DNA of 60,000 nucleotides from Zygnema cylindricum (GCA_037447655.1 JBBHKE010002870.1:126001-186000); one strand, 5' to 3'. Shown: positions 21,116 to 33,082, counted from the stretch's first letter. The notes: a model not told the origin generated them from the letters alone. Numbers and translations are program-made.

Positions 21116-23145
21116 GCGGAATGTTTTGGAATTAGTGACGTCGACGCTATCATAAGTACGCATGACGTTAAAATGTCACTAACCATAAACATCAACAATG
21201 TCACAAATAGCTAAACGTCTACAACCATCTCTATTTGGTAAACATCATCAATTGTCGCGAGTTTTGTTCGCGTCTACAATCGTCACAAATTACACCCACG
21301 TCTACATCCGTCACAATCTAAAGTAACGATTTCATTTCATTACATACGAATGCTCTAAAATCTGTACAGAAAATCTTCGCTAAAAAACGAAGTAACAGGA
21401 CTAAGTTTCGGTTACATGCAAAAGCACCCTAATTTAGAATAATGTTCTCTATTTTTAGTGATAGAGTCAAAATTTGGGGTGACGGAATTAGCGTACAGAA
21501 GTGTAGTTGCAATTGGCGGTGTAACGTATATTTATTTTTAAATATTTCGTACATACCGCCTGTCCGTACAATCTACATTGTCTTTTCCGTACGTCCGTAA
21601 AAATGCATTCCGTACAATGTGTCTGTACACGAAACTATACGAAATTTATGAAAAGTTAAAAAAACCCAAAAAATAACGCATAATCGTAAAATTTTCGAAA
21701 TTTTAACGAATGGAACATCTATGGGTATCTCTATTATCACGATAAAAAACCGATAGTATCTTTTTTTTTATCGCGATAACAGCGGTTCGATAAGTATCGG
21801 CGATAACTTCATACTTTGGGTCTGAATTTATTGAGAAAAATATTTCAAAAGCCCCCTTCCCCCCTTCCCTCTCACGACATCTACACCGCGAATCCTAATT
21901 AGAGTAAATTACTCTAATTTGTCGCTCGAAATTGAGACTATGACATCAAATAGAGTGAATGATTCTAATTTTTTAATTATTTTGATTTAGCTAAAGTTTA
22001 ATTTGCGTAAAGAATTGTAATATAGGTTCGTTTTAAATAGTGTGGAGTACGGACAACGTTCGACCGTGCAAAATTGTACTTTTTAAGTAAAAAGATACAA
22101 ATAATGATTTAATAGAATCGCGCTCTCATGTGACATCGCACTAAACAAAAAATCAATCACATCAAAAAAAGCCGTTCGCATAACTCTCGTCCGTCGACAG
22201 CATCGTCGTCAGTGTGAACAATCAGCGCGACAAATATTACTAACGTCATAATGACATCAAAACTATACAAACTGACAGATTTTGTACGTCTACGTTATTT
22301 AGTGTTCATAATTTCAGCGCGGGTAATTAATGCCGACATAACCCAATATAGAGTGAAAATGTTCTATCACATAAATAAGAGTTCATTACTCTAATTTTTT
22401 TTTTGTTTTTTTACTCTAATTTTTTCATTACTCTAATTACCATTCGCGGTGTACTGTACCAATTCATTTCGTACGTTATTTCTGTACCATAAATTTCGTA
22501 CTATTTGTACGGATACATTGATACCCCTCACCGTTCGATAAACGTTAACTATATGTATCGGATTTACAGCGATAAGTTTTTACCCGATACACAACACTAA
22601 ATTTATAACACAATCTAGACGACGATATACAATGTTCTCACATTTAGTGCGCTTTTCCAAATTTTAATTTTCGTGAGATAAATAAAATTCAGATCTTGCG
22701 CTTGAAGAATCTTTGACAATGTCTAAACAAAAGGTTGTGTGGTAACCAATCAAAAAAATAAAAAATACCACGTAGGTTGGTTACCGTAGGTCGTTTTTTT
22801 TATAGGTTGTTTACCGGCACTATTGGAATTTTGCCGAGATCGCAAATATTTCGCGAAGCGGCATACCGACGATAATTTGTTTGATGTGAAGTGCCGCGTC
22901 ATCATACAAAATGTGCGATGTCGTTTCGTGGCACTATTTAAGGCGTCCGCGAACGAAATGTACTCCTTCGTTTCGCGTCACTTTTGTTTTGTGAACAGTG
23001 TTTTCGTTTCGTGTTGTGCAGGTACTTTATCTTGTGCGTACACACGACTCGTGTTAACGTTCACTTTTGCGGGGAGGGTTTTGCGTTTTGAAAGAAGAAA
23101 GCGTGTGCGCCTTCCTTTGTGGAAGTTTCAGTAAAGTGTGAGTCA
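21116..23145. other. 2.0 kb without a recognised gene
   Basis: AT-rich sequence with many GTAC/CGTAC words and a recurrent word ATTACTCTAATT (near 21905, 22390 and 22410-22440). No LTR, pol or RNA gene is recognised. A 103-codon open frame at 22823-23134 in a CpG-rich part with a TATA-like TATTTAAGG (near 22936) could belong to a host promoter or first exon, but nothing in it is recognisable. Confidence 0.5.
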
Positions 23146-23161
23146 TGTTACTCTTGCTAGG

Positions 23162-23732
23162 TCAAAGGATCGGTAATAAAATCTGAGCTCACTAACAAAC
23201 AATTATAGCAGTAGAAGCATTCAAATTACAAAACATTAATTCAACATTGAATATACATTTTGGAAATTTCTCATATTAATAAAAATCCGAAATTACAAAT
23301 TTTGCTCTTCTATCTTCTTATCTCTATTGCTTCTTGTGTTCCTTGCTTGATTGATTAACACACAGTCATGGTGTCCTTTAAATACAATACCAGCCATGGC
23401 ATGACACGTGTGGGCGTGCGCCGCCAAGAAGTTTCTATAAATCTGCCACCTGTCAATGGATTAGACCAGAACACTCTAATTCTCAGTAAGGACTGAAAAC
23501 ATTGCAAAACGACAAGTGAAAACGAAAGTACCATAGAAATCTAGAAGTACAATCGTACTCAAATAAACGTACATAAATATCTACGCGAAACTACAATTTT
23601 GTCGCGAAGCGAAACATACAGTACTTTCGCGATAATGAACGTACTAGTACTTTCGCGATACATCTTTAATAAAGTACAATAGCGAATCGAATCGATTCTT
23701 CGCAATTACGATTATTTCAATGAATCGTAACA
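23162..23732 (-). repeat. Copia E 3' LTR (571 bp)
   Basis: Begins TCAAAGG, where the partner LTR has TGAAAGG, and ends CGTAACA. A polypurine tract (minus strand, AGAGGGGGAA) follows at 23733-23743. It lacks the internal duplications of the 5' LTR. Confidence 0.9.
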
Positions 23733-23762
23733 TTCCCCCTCTTCATTGAAGAATCGTCTACA

Positions 23763-24520
23763 TCACAATAACCCTAATTTAGGTCTTCCTCTTAAAAGTA
23801 CATCAAACATCGCCGCCTTAGTAAGCATATCGGCAGCTTCCTCAAGAGTCGATACATATAAAAATTCCACTTCTTTAGCCGCAACCAAATCTCGTTCAAA
23901 ATGCCATTGAATCCGTATATGTTTAGTGCGTTTGTGAATAACGGGATTTTTCACAAGTGCCATCGAACTCATACTATCCGTAAAAATTTTTAGGCATCCA
24001 ATCGAAAAATCCAAATTCGCCTAACATTTCCCTTATCCATATTCAAGCCTTGCTTAGGTGGCACGCCGCCATATACTCGGCATCCGTTGAACTTAGTGCC
24101 ACGGTTCGTTAGAGACGCGAACTCCACGAGATCGTCGCTCCACCAAACACGAACGCGTATCTCGCCGTTGATTTTCCTGAATCGAAATCTCCGCCCCTAT
24201 CAGCATCGCAATATCTGGCGCACTCCAACGATTTGCTTTAAGATTTGAATAAAAGACCGATATCTATAGTACCCACCAAGTATCGAAATATACGCTTGAC
24301 GACCTCCCAATGCGATTTCTTTGGGGCTTGACAATATCGACTTACAAATGAAACGGCCGCCGAAAAATCGGGCCGCGTACCAACACTTAGGTACATTAAA
24401 CTCCCAATCGCTTCGCGGTACGGTATCTCTCCCGTCGCTTTTTCCTCAAACTTCCATAATTGACTTTTCGCGTCCATAGGCGTCGTAATTGGTTTTGCGT
24501 CAAGCATAGAAAATCGCGCT
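23763..24520 (-). pseudogene. Copia E RT end and RNase H
   Basis: The minus-strand frame at 24238-24507 has MLDAKPITTPMDAKSQLW and GSLMYLSVGTRPDFSAAVSF; 23763-24014 has the RNase H end (FTDSMSSMALVKNP, HKRTKHIRIQWHFERDLV, EAADMLTKA). Stops separate them at 24020-24230. The RT upstream continues at 32310 beyond insertion C: QYCKEV on that side joins LARFSM here. Confidence 0.87.
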
Positions 24521-24525
24521 AATAC

Positions 24526-24643
24526 TGTTGATTTGAGGCTGCTGGTGCCACTGAAGAAGATGAAGAAGCACCGGCAGTGCCATGATAATCAATTGTGCAA
24601 AGAGGAAACTCTCACGAAATCCCACAAACAACCAACTTCACAA
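24526..24643 (-). repeat. Extra leader and gag start beyond C's 3' LTR
   Basis: 118 bp nearly identical to 31292-31410: candidate PBS (24632-24643), leader, gag ATG and the first codons (minus strand, Ser-rich then SNQQ). It stops at TCAACA, next to the TSD. Confidence 0.9.
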
Positions 24644-25525
24644 TGAAGCCCCAAGCAAATCAGACACACCCTAGATTTGCAAATTTTCCACAATATATAA
24701 TATACACCAAAAAAACCACATGCGGAATTTCACAAAGTTCTGCCAAAAGATCACAATGATCTTATAATTCAAACACACCCAAAAACTGCTTCGCAGTTTT
24801 CCTACACAACAATCATACTTTTCCTAAAGTAATCTAAGTCCTAGATATATAAGTGAGCCTACAGTTGATCACACTGTACTACAACTACCGTGGTCAATTG
24901 TTATACTACTCTTCATTAACAAAATCCCACCGTCGAATGCACATAATTATCTACACCAATCAGACAGCCGCTAGAAATGAAATAGTACGCGGTTAAAGTG
25001 TGTTCGCTGAAATGACTATACAGTCAATACTTCTCTTCCAAAAATGATTGCGGACTACGTCCCCTTTCCACGTATTCTTTCATCACCGAAGATGAACCTC
25101 CACGTGTAACTTCGGTCCTCAAATGAAAGTGTACCTTTTCTTCTAGAACAACCAAACTTGACTTTCTCACGGACCGACACGTGTGCTTGAAGTGCACCGA
25201 ATCTGTGTACTCCCTTTCGAGTTACATACTCACTAAATCATGTCCCCGTCAATTTATCTTCACACAAATTGACTCATATTCAGAACACCTTTCTTGCGCA
25301 GACTGCTATAGCTGCTATGACTCTGCTACGACTGCTATGACCGCTATGATCTGTCAGCGCAGCTGTGATATTAAAGCAGCGCAGCTGCAATGTCAGATCA
25401 AAGCAGCATAGCAGCACGGCAACAAGTGAAGAGTGCTCAAGGTTTCTAGCTGCGATATCAGACTTAGCGCAGCATGGCAGCATAGCAGCAAGATATAGAG
25501 AAAACTCAAGGTTTCCAAAACAACA
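24644..25525 (-). repeat. Copia C 3' LTR
   Basis: 882 bp, TGAAG...AACAACA. It carries a 9-bp tandem motif (CTGCTATGA type, about 25305-25345) and GCAGC-rich sequence to 25500. The right LTR has more motif units. Confidence 0.87.
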
Positions 25526-25548
25526 CTCCCCTCAACCTTTAGACTCTC

Positions 25549-27120
25549 TCAGCCACTGAGTCCACATTCCTCTCTAGAGAACTTCAACTTAGGTGCAGGT
25601 AAAGACTTAGTCATCATATCTGCTACCATCTTCTCATCCGGAAGATAACTTAGTTTTAAAATTCTGTTCATGACCTTTTCTCTTACAAAATGCATCTTAA
25701 TGTCAATGTGCTTGCTTTTGAAGTGATGACTCGGGTTGGATGCAATCGCAATAGCTGCTTGGTTGTCACACCACACTATTTGAGGTCCGGATTGCATAAA
25801 ATAAAGTTCTTGGAGAAGCGACTTCACCCATAGTAACTCCTTGACAGCTGAGCTTGCTGCCATATATTCAGCCTCGATTGTCGAATGAGCTGTTACCTTT
25901 TGAAGCTTGCTGCTCCAGCAGCATGTTCCAGTTCCAATCTTCAAAATGAATCCAGTGGTGGAACGGCGGCTTGGCATGTCTCCATAGCTAGCATCGCTTC
26001 CTGTCTGAATTTTGACTTCATCTCCACCGAGAGCAAGTCTAAGATTCCGTGTACCTGCAAGGTACCGAAGAACCCTCTTTGCGGCCTCCCAATTTGTTTT
26101 TTCTTGGATTTTCAAAAACTTCGACTCAAAGCGCCAACTGCTGCCGCAATATCCGGCCTTGTGCAGTTCATGAAGTAAATTAGGCTACCAATAATCTGTC
26201 GGTATGGAATGGTGGCCATAAAATCTGCCTCCCCTGACTCCAAGGTATCGTCAAAAATGATTCCTCTATCGGTCTCCATGCCTTCCACTTTCTGCTTAAA
26301 TTCCATGGGAGTGGCACTTCCGTTTGCCTCAGCCATGCCAAACTTTTCAAGCACATTTCCTATCGCTTCACGTTGCGTTAGATGGATTGTTCTCCTATCT
26401 CTATCCCTTTCTACGTGAATTCTAAGAATATACTTTGCCTCACCTAAGTCTTTCATCTCAAATCTTGAATTCAAGGCTGCCTTTATTTTGTTAATTTCAT
26501 TTAATGACTTGCTTAACAGCAGCAAATCATCTACATATACCGCAATGTACATAATCCCATCTTTCCCTTCCATAACATATACTGAGTGATCTGAGCTAAT
26601 CCTAATAAATCCTAGACTGGTTAGAAACTCATATAGTTTTAGGTTCCACTGACGTGGAGTGTGCTTCAAACCATACAAGGATTTCAACAGTTTACAGACC
26701 AGATTTTCTTTTCCAGTCTCTTCATACCTTTCAGGCTGCTTCATATAAATTACTTCCTCTAAATCTCCATGCAAGAAAGCTGTCTTAACATCCATTTGAT
26801 GTAGTTCCATATTCTTAATGGCCGCTAAGGATAACAAAATTCTAACAGTTGGAAACCGGACAACCGGAGAGAAAGTCTCTTCATAGTCAATTCCCTCCTT
26901 CTGACTATAGCCTTTAGCAACAAGCCTAGCCTTATATCTTTCAATAGAGTTAAGTGGATTCAACTTTACTTTAAAGACCCACTTACAGCTGATGGCTTTT
27001 CGGTCTGGTGGAAGCTCCACAAGCTCCTAAGTTTGAGCCTCCATTATCGATCGCATTTCATCGTTAGCCGCAGCGATCCATTGATCTTTTTCCAGAGCTG
27101 AAAAGGCTTCCTGTATTGTG
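25549..27120 (-). pseudogene. Copia C RT and RNase H
   Basis: RT frame at 26112-27020: [59 protein letters not shown], intact YVDDLLLLSK, KDLGEAKYIL, and ending GSLIYFMNCTRPDIAAAVG. RNase H frame at 25549-26115: TTGFILKIGTGTC, STIEAEYMAASSAVKE, WCDNQAAIAIASNP and the C-terminal ADMMTKSLP. One frameshift joins the two near 26112, and a stop lies at 27021 before the hinge (TQEAFSALEKDQW in another frame). All catalytic residues are seen, so decay is recent or mild. Confidence 0.88.
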
Positions 27121-27130
27121 ACCGGTTCCA

Positions 27131-27505
27131 TTATGCTGGCAGATAATAGAGCAGTTTCGCAGCTTTGCAATTTCGCAGCGTCGCAACTTTGCAGCTTCGC
27201 AATTTTGCAGCCTCGCAGTTTTCATTCAGATCCACTGAACCGACAGAAAATAGAGCAGCTTCGCAGTTTCGCAGCCTGATGCTTTGCCTTTTTCCCCCCG
27301 AAAAATCTAAGGCTAGAATTGTTGGATCCGTAGGTTGCCGCCGAGGAGGAGGTGGTGGAGGAGGAGGATTGTCCACAAGGGGACCAGCCGGACGGTCCAA
27401 AGTGGGACTAGAAGAAGTGAGAGGAACACTTTCAAAAATAACATATTCTTTGATTTTGGAATCTTTTTCAAAATCTCTCATGTTGTCATGCCGCATGTCG
27501 TCGGA
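27131..27505 (-). pseudogene. Copia C integrase-RT hinge with low-complexity repeats
   Basis: The minus-strand frame reads MSDDMRHDNMRDFEKDSKIK, a Pro-run, RRQPTDPTILALDFSGGKRQ, then a repeated NCEAAKLRSCKVATLRNCKA type stretch encoded by a TTCGCAGC-like microsatellite (27144-27270). This is the variable linker between integrase and RT. Its N-terminal side joins the integrase tail ISEM at 28975, with insert G between. Confidence 0.75.
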
Positions 27506-27510
27506 CATTT

Positions 27511-28969
27511 TAGTTGTTTATATTTAGGCGTTAAGACGGGCAGCCGCTACACTAATTTGTATTTGGGTATTATTGGGTTTCGCAGGACCGTACGACGTGT
27601 ACCGTACGACCTACATTTTCAGTGATTTCCGCGATAGCGATTTGGATCGTACCCGCGGTCCTACCGTACGACGTATATTTTTCCGCGATTTTCGCTAACG
27701 GCGGATTCGATTATTTCGCTTCGACCGTACGACTTACGCCGACCGGAATTCCCGCGGCCACGACTTACCGTAGAATAGATATCTTACGCGATTTTTGCCG
27801 GCGGTGGATTCGATTATTTTACGTCCACCGTACGACTTACATTACCCGGAATTTCCACGATTACAAATTGGATCGTACTTTTGGTCCTACCGTACCTACT
27901 TTCATTTCCGGAAATCCCGGCCGACGACAATTTTTAATCGTTTCTCGTAAAGTAGCATCCCGGCCGTCGACGCTGATTATGTAATTTTCGTAACTTCGCA
28001 TCTGGACCGTCGACGCAAATGACAGACAAATTCGCTGTCGGTTCTGACGAAGCTACGCTATTAGACTATTTTAAGTCGTAACCATTTGGAGGTTCACGCA
28101 TTCACATGTAGATAGGAAGGGTTTTAATCCGTAGGTTATAGATTCTATAACGTAGGGCATATGATTTCGGCTTCCTATTGGCTGAATCTAAACTAGACGC
28201 AAATATTTACATAGCACGTTGTACTCTGATTGGCTTGTTTTCGCTAAGCGTAGTTTTGGTTACTTAGTTCATTTCGCATCATTTCCTGCACACAATTTTC
28301 AAGTGCAGGAATTATTCATTTGATTTATTTTCAGTATTGAGGATTCTATGCAGCCATCTTTTTATTTGTAAAATTGTCCGGACAGCTTAGAGGCGATTTT
28401 CTGCCTTTGCGTGAAGTGTCTAGTTTTTTATCACATTATCATTATCTTGTAAAGCCTTAAAAATTAATCTATACGGCTTCGGCCAAGACCTACACGGTTT
28501 CCCTTCATTTTTCTCGTCCTTTTGAGTGGATTTCGACCGCGTTCTCACTACACAAACCTCTTTTCCCGACTGGGGATGAGATTTTATTAGTGTAGAAGTT
28601 GCATGTTGGGATATTGATTTGTTGTTTTTATTTCTTGAGATTGTGTTTTTTTTTCTATTTGGCTTATGCGCATCTTTTGAGTTTGGCTATCTAAAACTTC
28701 ATAAGTGTCGTGCATATTGTCATTTTCAGTTTTTATTTATCTTTCTCGGTTGTTTATGCTTTGATTTATTCTATTTAAGTATAAATTCAGATTATCCTTG
28801 ATAAGATAACTCCTGCAAGGAATATAAATAGACCGTGGGGCCTAGTGGTCATCCATCGGCTTAGTATGAATAAACCGACCTAACCATAACCAGCTAAGTC
28901 GTTGACCTTTCTTTTTCTTCCACCTTGCCTGTTGTTGTATTTACCCATTTTTACTTTTATGATTTATTT
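27511..28969. mobile_element. Insert G, unclassified, 5-bp TSD
   Basis: 1459 bp flanked by CATTT (27506-27510 and 28970-28974) interrupts the C polyprotein in the hinge; the coding sequence rejoins across it. Ends are TAGTTG...TTATTT, without TG/CA. The first third holds diverged repeats with ACCGTACGAC and GGATTCGATTATTT words (27590-27890). A piece at 28800-28850 (GATAACTCCTG, GCCTAGTGG) resembles the 5' part of F at 35527-35575, suggesting a solo LTR or non-autonomous relative. No protein-coding capacity is seen. Confidence 0.65.
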
Positions 28970-28974
28970 CATTT

Positions 28975-29881
28975 CCGATATCTCGCTATCATTTGAGTTT
29001 AAGTTGAGCACAGCTGATGATATTGCATGCACCTTCATGTCATTGGACACATGCACGACAATGCCAAAAACATCTACCGATCTGCTCTCTTCTTTAACCT
29101 GAAAATTTCGAGCAGTCTGAAGAGTATTCCTATCCCTATTAAATACTCTATAGCCCACGGATTCATCATCATAACCCATAAAAATTCCTGGAATCGATTT
29201 CGGACTAAGCTTAGAAATAGGGAGATTATCCAAAATAAAACATTTACTCCCAAAAACCCTGACGTCACTAACATTCCGTTTTCTTCCGGTCCACACTTCA
29301 TATGGTGTTTTCCCTTTTACTGCTCTAGTCTCTATTCTATTTCTAATATACGACGCAATCGAGAAAGCTTCACCCCAAAATTTGAAATCTATTCCCTTAT
29401 CTAGTAACATAGATTTTGCACTTTCTATTAGAGTTCGGTTGAGTCTTTCGGATACTCCATTCTGTTCCAGAGTATAAGGAACTGTAAATTGCCGAGAAAT
29501 GCCATTGTCTTTTATATATTCAGAGAATGTATGAGAAATATATTCCCCTCCGTTGTCGGACCGAAGGGAAAGGATCAATTTCCCATGAAGTTTTTCGGCC
29601 CATACCCGAAAATGCTTGAAGTGAGTGAGCACTTCACTCTTTTCTTTCATAAAGTAAACCTTGCTATATCTTGAGAAGTCATCCGTAAAAGTGACCAAAA
29701 ACCGGTTGCCACTGAGTGAAGGAACTTTTGATGGCCCCCACACATCCGAATGAATAAATTGCTGCAAATCCGTTGCCCGGTTATCCGCTGTCTGAGGTAG
29801 TGGCAGCTTATGAAATTTTCCCAAAGCACATCCATCACATACATGGGAATCTGTTTGTCCTAATTTAACACCATCTATCAT
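28975..29881 (-). pseudogene. Copia C integrase
   Basis: An open frame of about 300 residues: CDGCALGKFHKLPL (zinc pair), QFIHSDVWGPSKVPS (first Asp), TDDFSRYSKVYFMKEKSEVL, SLRSDNGGEYISH (second Asp), EQNGVSERLNRTL (Glu), then the C-terminal SKCFILDNLPISK and hinge. The DDE set is complete in one frame, so this domain looks intact apart from the G insertion downstream and a stop at the 29882-29890 side. Confidence 0.88.
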
Positions 29882-29889
29882 ATTTTGCT

Positions 29890-31350
29890 ATACCATTTTA
29901 TCAAGCCTTTCATGATGAACATGACCGAGCCTTTTTGCCACAAAACATTTTCCGGAAGGACAGTAGAGTATGCAAAGTCAATTTCATTAGCCAAGTCCAT
30001 CCGGTACAACATGTTTGGGCCTCTAGTTCCTACCAAAGCTACCTCCTATCTTTGCTTACTACCTTTTTCCCATTCTTTTGTAAAATTTCAAAACCTTTCA
30101 TTTCTGCTACCGAAGTGGAAAACATTTTTTTTGTAAACTTTGGGATATAGAGAACATCATGCAAGGTTCTCTTTACAATCTGACCATTGATGTCACATGC
30201 TAACTCCACGCTTCCTTTTGCCGTAGCCTCCACACCGGTGTCATCCGCGTAATAAATCCGACGAGTGGGAATTAGAGTAAACGTTTTGAAGTAAGCCCGG
30301 TTGCCGCACATGTGGGAGGAGCAACCGGAGTCCATAATCCATCCGTTCTCTCGAGGTCCCTCCATGAGATCTTTTGCAAGAGCAAAGAACTCGTCATCAT
30401 CCGATTGCGGAAATCTGAGCACATCTTCCTTTCCTTCCGGTCGTTCATCTTGTGACGTCTCATCAAATGCAAGGAACGCCGCATTTTTAATCGGCAGTTT
30501 TGATTTCGGAAATTTTGGTGATGAATCCTCCGATTGCACCCTCCATCTTGCACGATAAATTCCTGTTTCACACGCTTTTATAAATGTCGGACACAGTCGG
30601 AAAACATGACCTTGACCAAAGCAATAGACACACCTATCATATTGAAAATAATTCAGATTGGGGGTAAAGTTTCTATTTCCAGAAAAACCTGCCGGCTTAT
30701 ATGTCTGTGCATTGTAAGCAACCACTGATTGACCACCATTTAATGTTATCTGAGTAGCCTCTTCGTCTAGGATATAAGCCTGAGCTACTGCTATATTCTT
30801 TTAACTCTTCTCTAACCGTCTTAGCTGCTTCGCTGCTCCTCTATATTCAGTAGGAAGCCCTCTCATTAGAATCATAGCTTGATGATAAGGAGGAAAACTC
30901 TCCCCGAAACATGCATTCTTGATAATATAAGATTCAAGCCATTACAATATGAGTTCATGTCACCCCCAGTATATACATAGTCCCAAATTTTTCCAGCAGA
31001 ACAACCTCATTCTGCTCACTAGCTAAGACATAAGATTCACTCAAGGCCTTCCATATTTCAGATGCCGTAGAGATATTGATATATGTCATGTTAAGATCTT
31101 CTGACAGAAGTAACTTCAACACATGCAATGCATCTTCATTTTTCTTTCCAAACTCCGGATCCGTATCTAGAAGAATACCAGAAATCACATCATATAATTT
31201 CACTTGTTTCAAATAAGACTTAGTCAAATCCGCCCAATGAAGATACTTTTGCCCATTAAACACCGAGATCCGTGAGGGAGGGCCCGTGACTTGTTGATTT
31301 GAGGCAGCTGGTGCCACTGAAGAAGATGAAGAAGCACCGGCAGTTGCCAT
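29890..31350 (-). pseudogene. Copia C gag and protease
   Basis: Gag starts at 31350 (MATAGASSSSSVAPAA) with SRISVFNGQKYLHWADL and ASEIWKALSESYVLASEQNE. A frameshift near 30950 and further breaks lie before 30725. The frame at 30039-30725 holds one CCHC-like knuckle (CVYCFGQGHVFRLC), then the protease site GWIMDSGCSSHMCG and the TLHDVLYIPKFTKKMFS segment. DSGC is the Copia variant of the aspartic protease motif. Confidence 0.83.
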
Positions 31351-31398
31351 GATAATCAATTGTGCAAAAAGGAAACTCTCACGAAATCCCACAAACAA

Positions 31399-31410
31399 CC
31401 AACTTCACAA
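31399..31410 (-). promoter_or_regulatory. Candidate primer-binding site of Copia C
   Basis: The minus strand reads TTGTGAAGTTGG directly after the 5' LTR, shared in position and sequence with the A/B family. A second copy is at 24632-24643. The primer tRNA was not recognised. Confidence 0.4.
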
Positions 31411-32304
31411 TGAAGTCTAAAGCAAACCAGACACACCCTAGGTCTGCAAATTTGCCACAATATAAAATATACACCGAAAAAACCACATGCAGAATTTCAC
31501 AAAGTTCTGCCAAAAGATCACAATGATCTTATAATTCAAACACGCCCAAAAACTGCTTCGCAGTTTTTCCTACACAACAATCCTACTTTTCCTAAAGTTA
31601 TCTAAGTCCTATATATACAAGTGAGCCTACAGTTGATCACACCGTACTACAACTAGCGTGGTCAATTATTACACTACTCTTCATTAACAAAATCCCACCG
31701 TCGAATGCACATAATTATTTCCACCAATCAGACAGCAGCTAGAAATGAAATAGTACGCGGTTAAAGTTTGTCCGCTGAAATGACAATACAGTCAATACTT
31801 CTCTTCCAAAAATGACGGCAGACTCCGTCCGCTTTCCACGTATTCTTTCATCAGCGAAGATGAACCTCCACGTGTAACTTTTGTCCTCAAATGTAACTGT
31901 ACCTTTTCTTCTAGAACAACCAAACTTGACTTTCTCACGGACCTTCACGTGTGCCTGGAGTGCACCAAATCTATACACTCCCTTTCGAGTTTACATACTC
32001 ACTAAATCATGTCCTCGTCAATTTATCTTCACACAAACTGACTCATATTCAGAACACCTTTCTTGCGGAGACTGCTATAGCAGCTATGACTCTGCTACGA
32101 CTGCTACGACTGCTATGACTGCTATGACTGCTATGATCTGTCAACGCAGCTGTGATATTAATGCAGCGCAGCTGCGATGTCAGATCAGAGCAGCATAGTA
32201 GCACAGCAACAAGTGTAGAGTGCTCAAGGTTTCTAGCTGCGATGTCAGACTTAGCGCAGCATGGCAGCAAGATATAGAGAGAACTCAAGGTTTCCAAAAC
32301 AACA
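31411..32304 (-). repeat. Copia C 5' LTR
   Basis: 894 bp, TGAAG...AACAACA. It is longer than its partner, in part through extra 9-bp CTGCTATGA-type units (about 32075-32140). Confidence 0.88.
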
Positions 32305-32309
32305 AATAC

Positions 32310-33076
32310 CTCCTTACAATATTGCGCCTGACTTAACTTAATATCTCCGTCTGTATTACGAATCACTTCGATCCCCAAAATATATTTTACGTCACCATGT
32401 TCTATGACTTTGAAATGTTGACGCATATACGCTTTCAATTCGCTTATATCAAGAAATCATCGACGTAAACTGAAAATATAATTTGAACCATTCCTTGTCG
32501 TTTCACGTACACTCAAGAATCCGAAATTGTACGCGTGAAACCAAAGTCCAAAAGAACTTTGTGTAGGCGTAGATACCAAGTGCGAGGCGCCTGCTTCAAT
32601 CCGTAGAGCTATTTGCGAAGACGCCATACCGTGCCTTCCTGTGATGTAACTCCTTCAGGCACCTTCATATAAACCTCTTCTTCTAAATCTCCATTCAAAA
32701 ACATGGTCTCTACATCTATTTGATAAACATGTTTCTTCCTTGCAGCGGCAATCGCCATAATCATTCTTAGAGAGGCGAATTTCACAACGGGAGCATATGT
32801 CTCCGTGTAATCTACCCCCTCTCTTTGCTGAAATCCTTTGCATACAAGTCTAGCCTTATATTTTACTACTTCACCCAATGGACCAGTTTTAGTTTTGAAG
32901 ACCCATTTTGCGTCAATTGCTTTCTTTCCGTTCGTTAATTTTACTTCCTCAAATGTCTGATTTTCATTAATTGACTTATATTCCTTCTCCCATGCCGTCT
33001 TCCACTTCGTTTCCCAATCACACGAGTTTCTCGCCTCCGCGTATGATTGAGGATCACCAGCCAAATTCTTGCACAT
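32310..33076 (-). pseudogene. Copia E RT (broken)
   Basis: The frame at 32609-33076 holds the RT start: WETKWKTAWEKEYKSI, KKAIDAKWVFKTKTG, CKGFQQREGVDYTETYAPVV, QIDVETMFLNGDLEEEVYM. A YVDD box is encoded near 32450-32470 in another frame, and the frame at 32310-32438 continues FKVIEHGDVKYILGIEVIRN and LSQAQYCKEV up to the C insertion. Frameshifts separate the three. Confidence 0.85.
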
Positions 33077-33082
33077 TAATTG

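Larger units (their letters stand above)
24526..32304 (-). mobile_element. Copia C, inserted in E with a non-LTR left end
   Basis: TSD AATAC at 24521-24525 and 32305-32309. The right end is a normal LTR terminus (...AAAACAACA), but the left end lies 118 bp beyond the 3' LTR, inside a second copy of the leader and gag start, at TGTTGATTTG. Order on the minus strand: LTR (31411-32304), gag, protease, integrase, RT, RNase H, LTR (24644-25525), leader plus gag start (24526-24643). Insert G interrupts the integrase-RT hinge. Confidence 0.9.

Noticed and set aside
22823-23134. 103-codon frame as a gene
   Set aside because: Cys/Arg/Phe-rich with no domain, in CpG-rich DNA. Could be promoter or exon, but not enough evidence for a gene call.
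25307-25345. CRISPR-like or coding repeat
   Set aside because: Simple 9-bp tandem motif without spacers, inside a retrotransposon LTR.
27481-29053. Insert G bounded by TGTCATGCCGC and CATGCACGACA, the same ends as F
   Set aside because: Those words lie in Copia C coding sequence on both sides. The protein joins cleanly at CATTT (27506 and 28970), so the resemblance to F's ends is chance.
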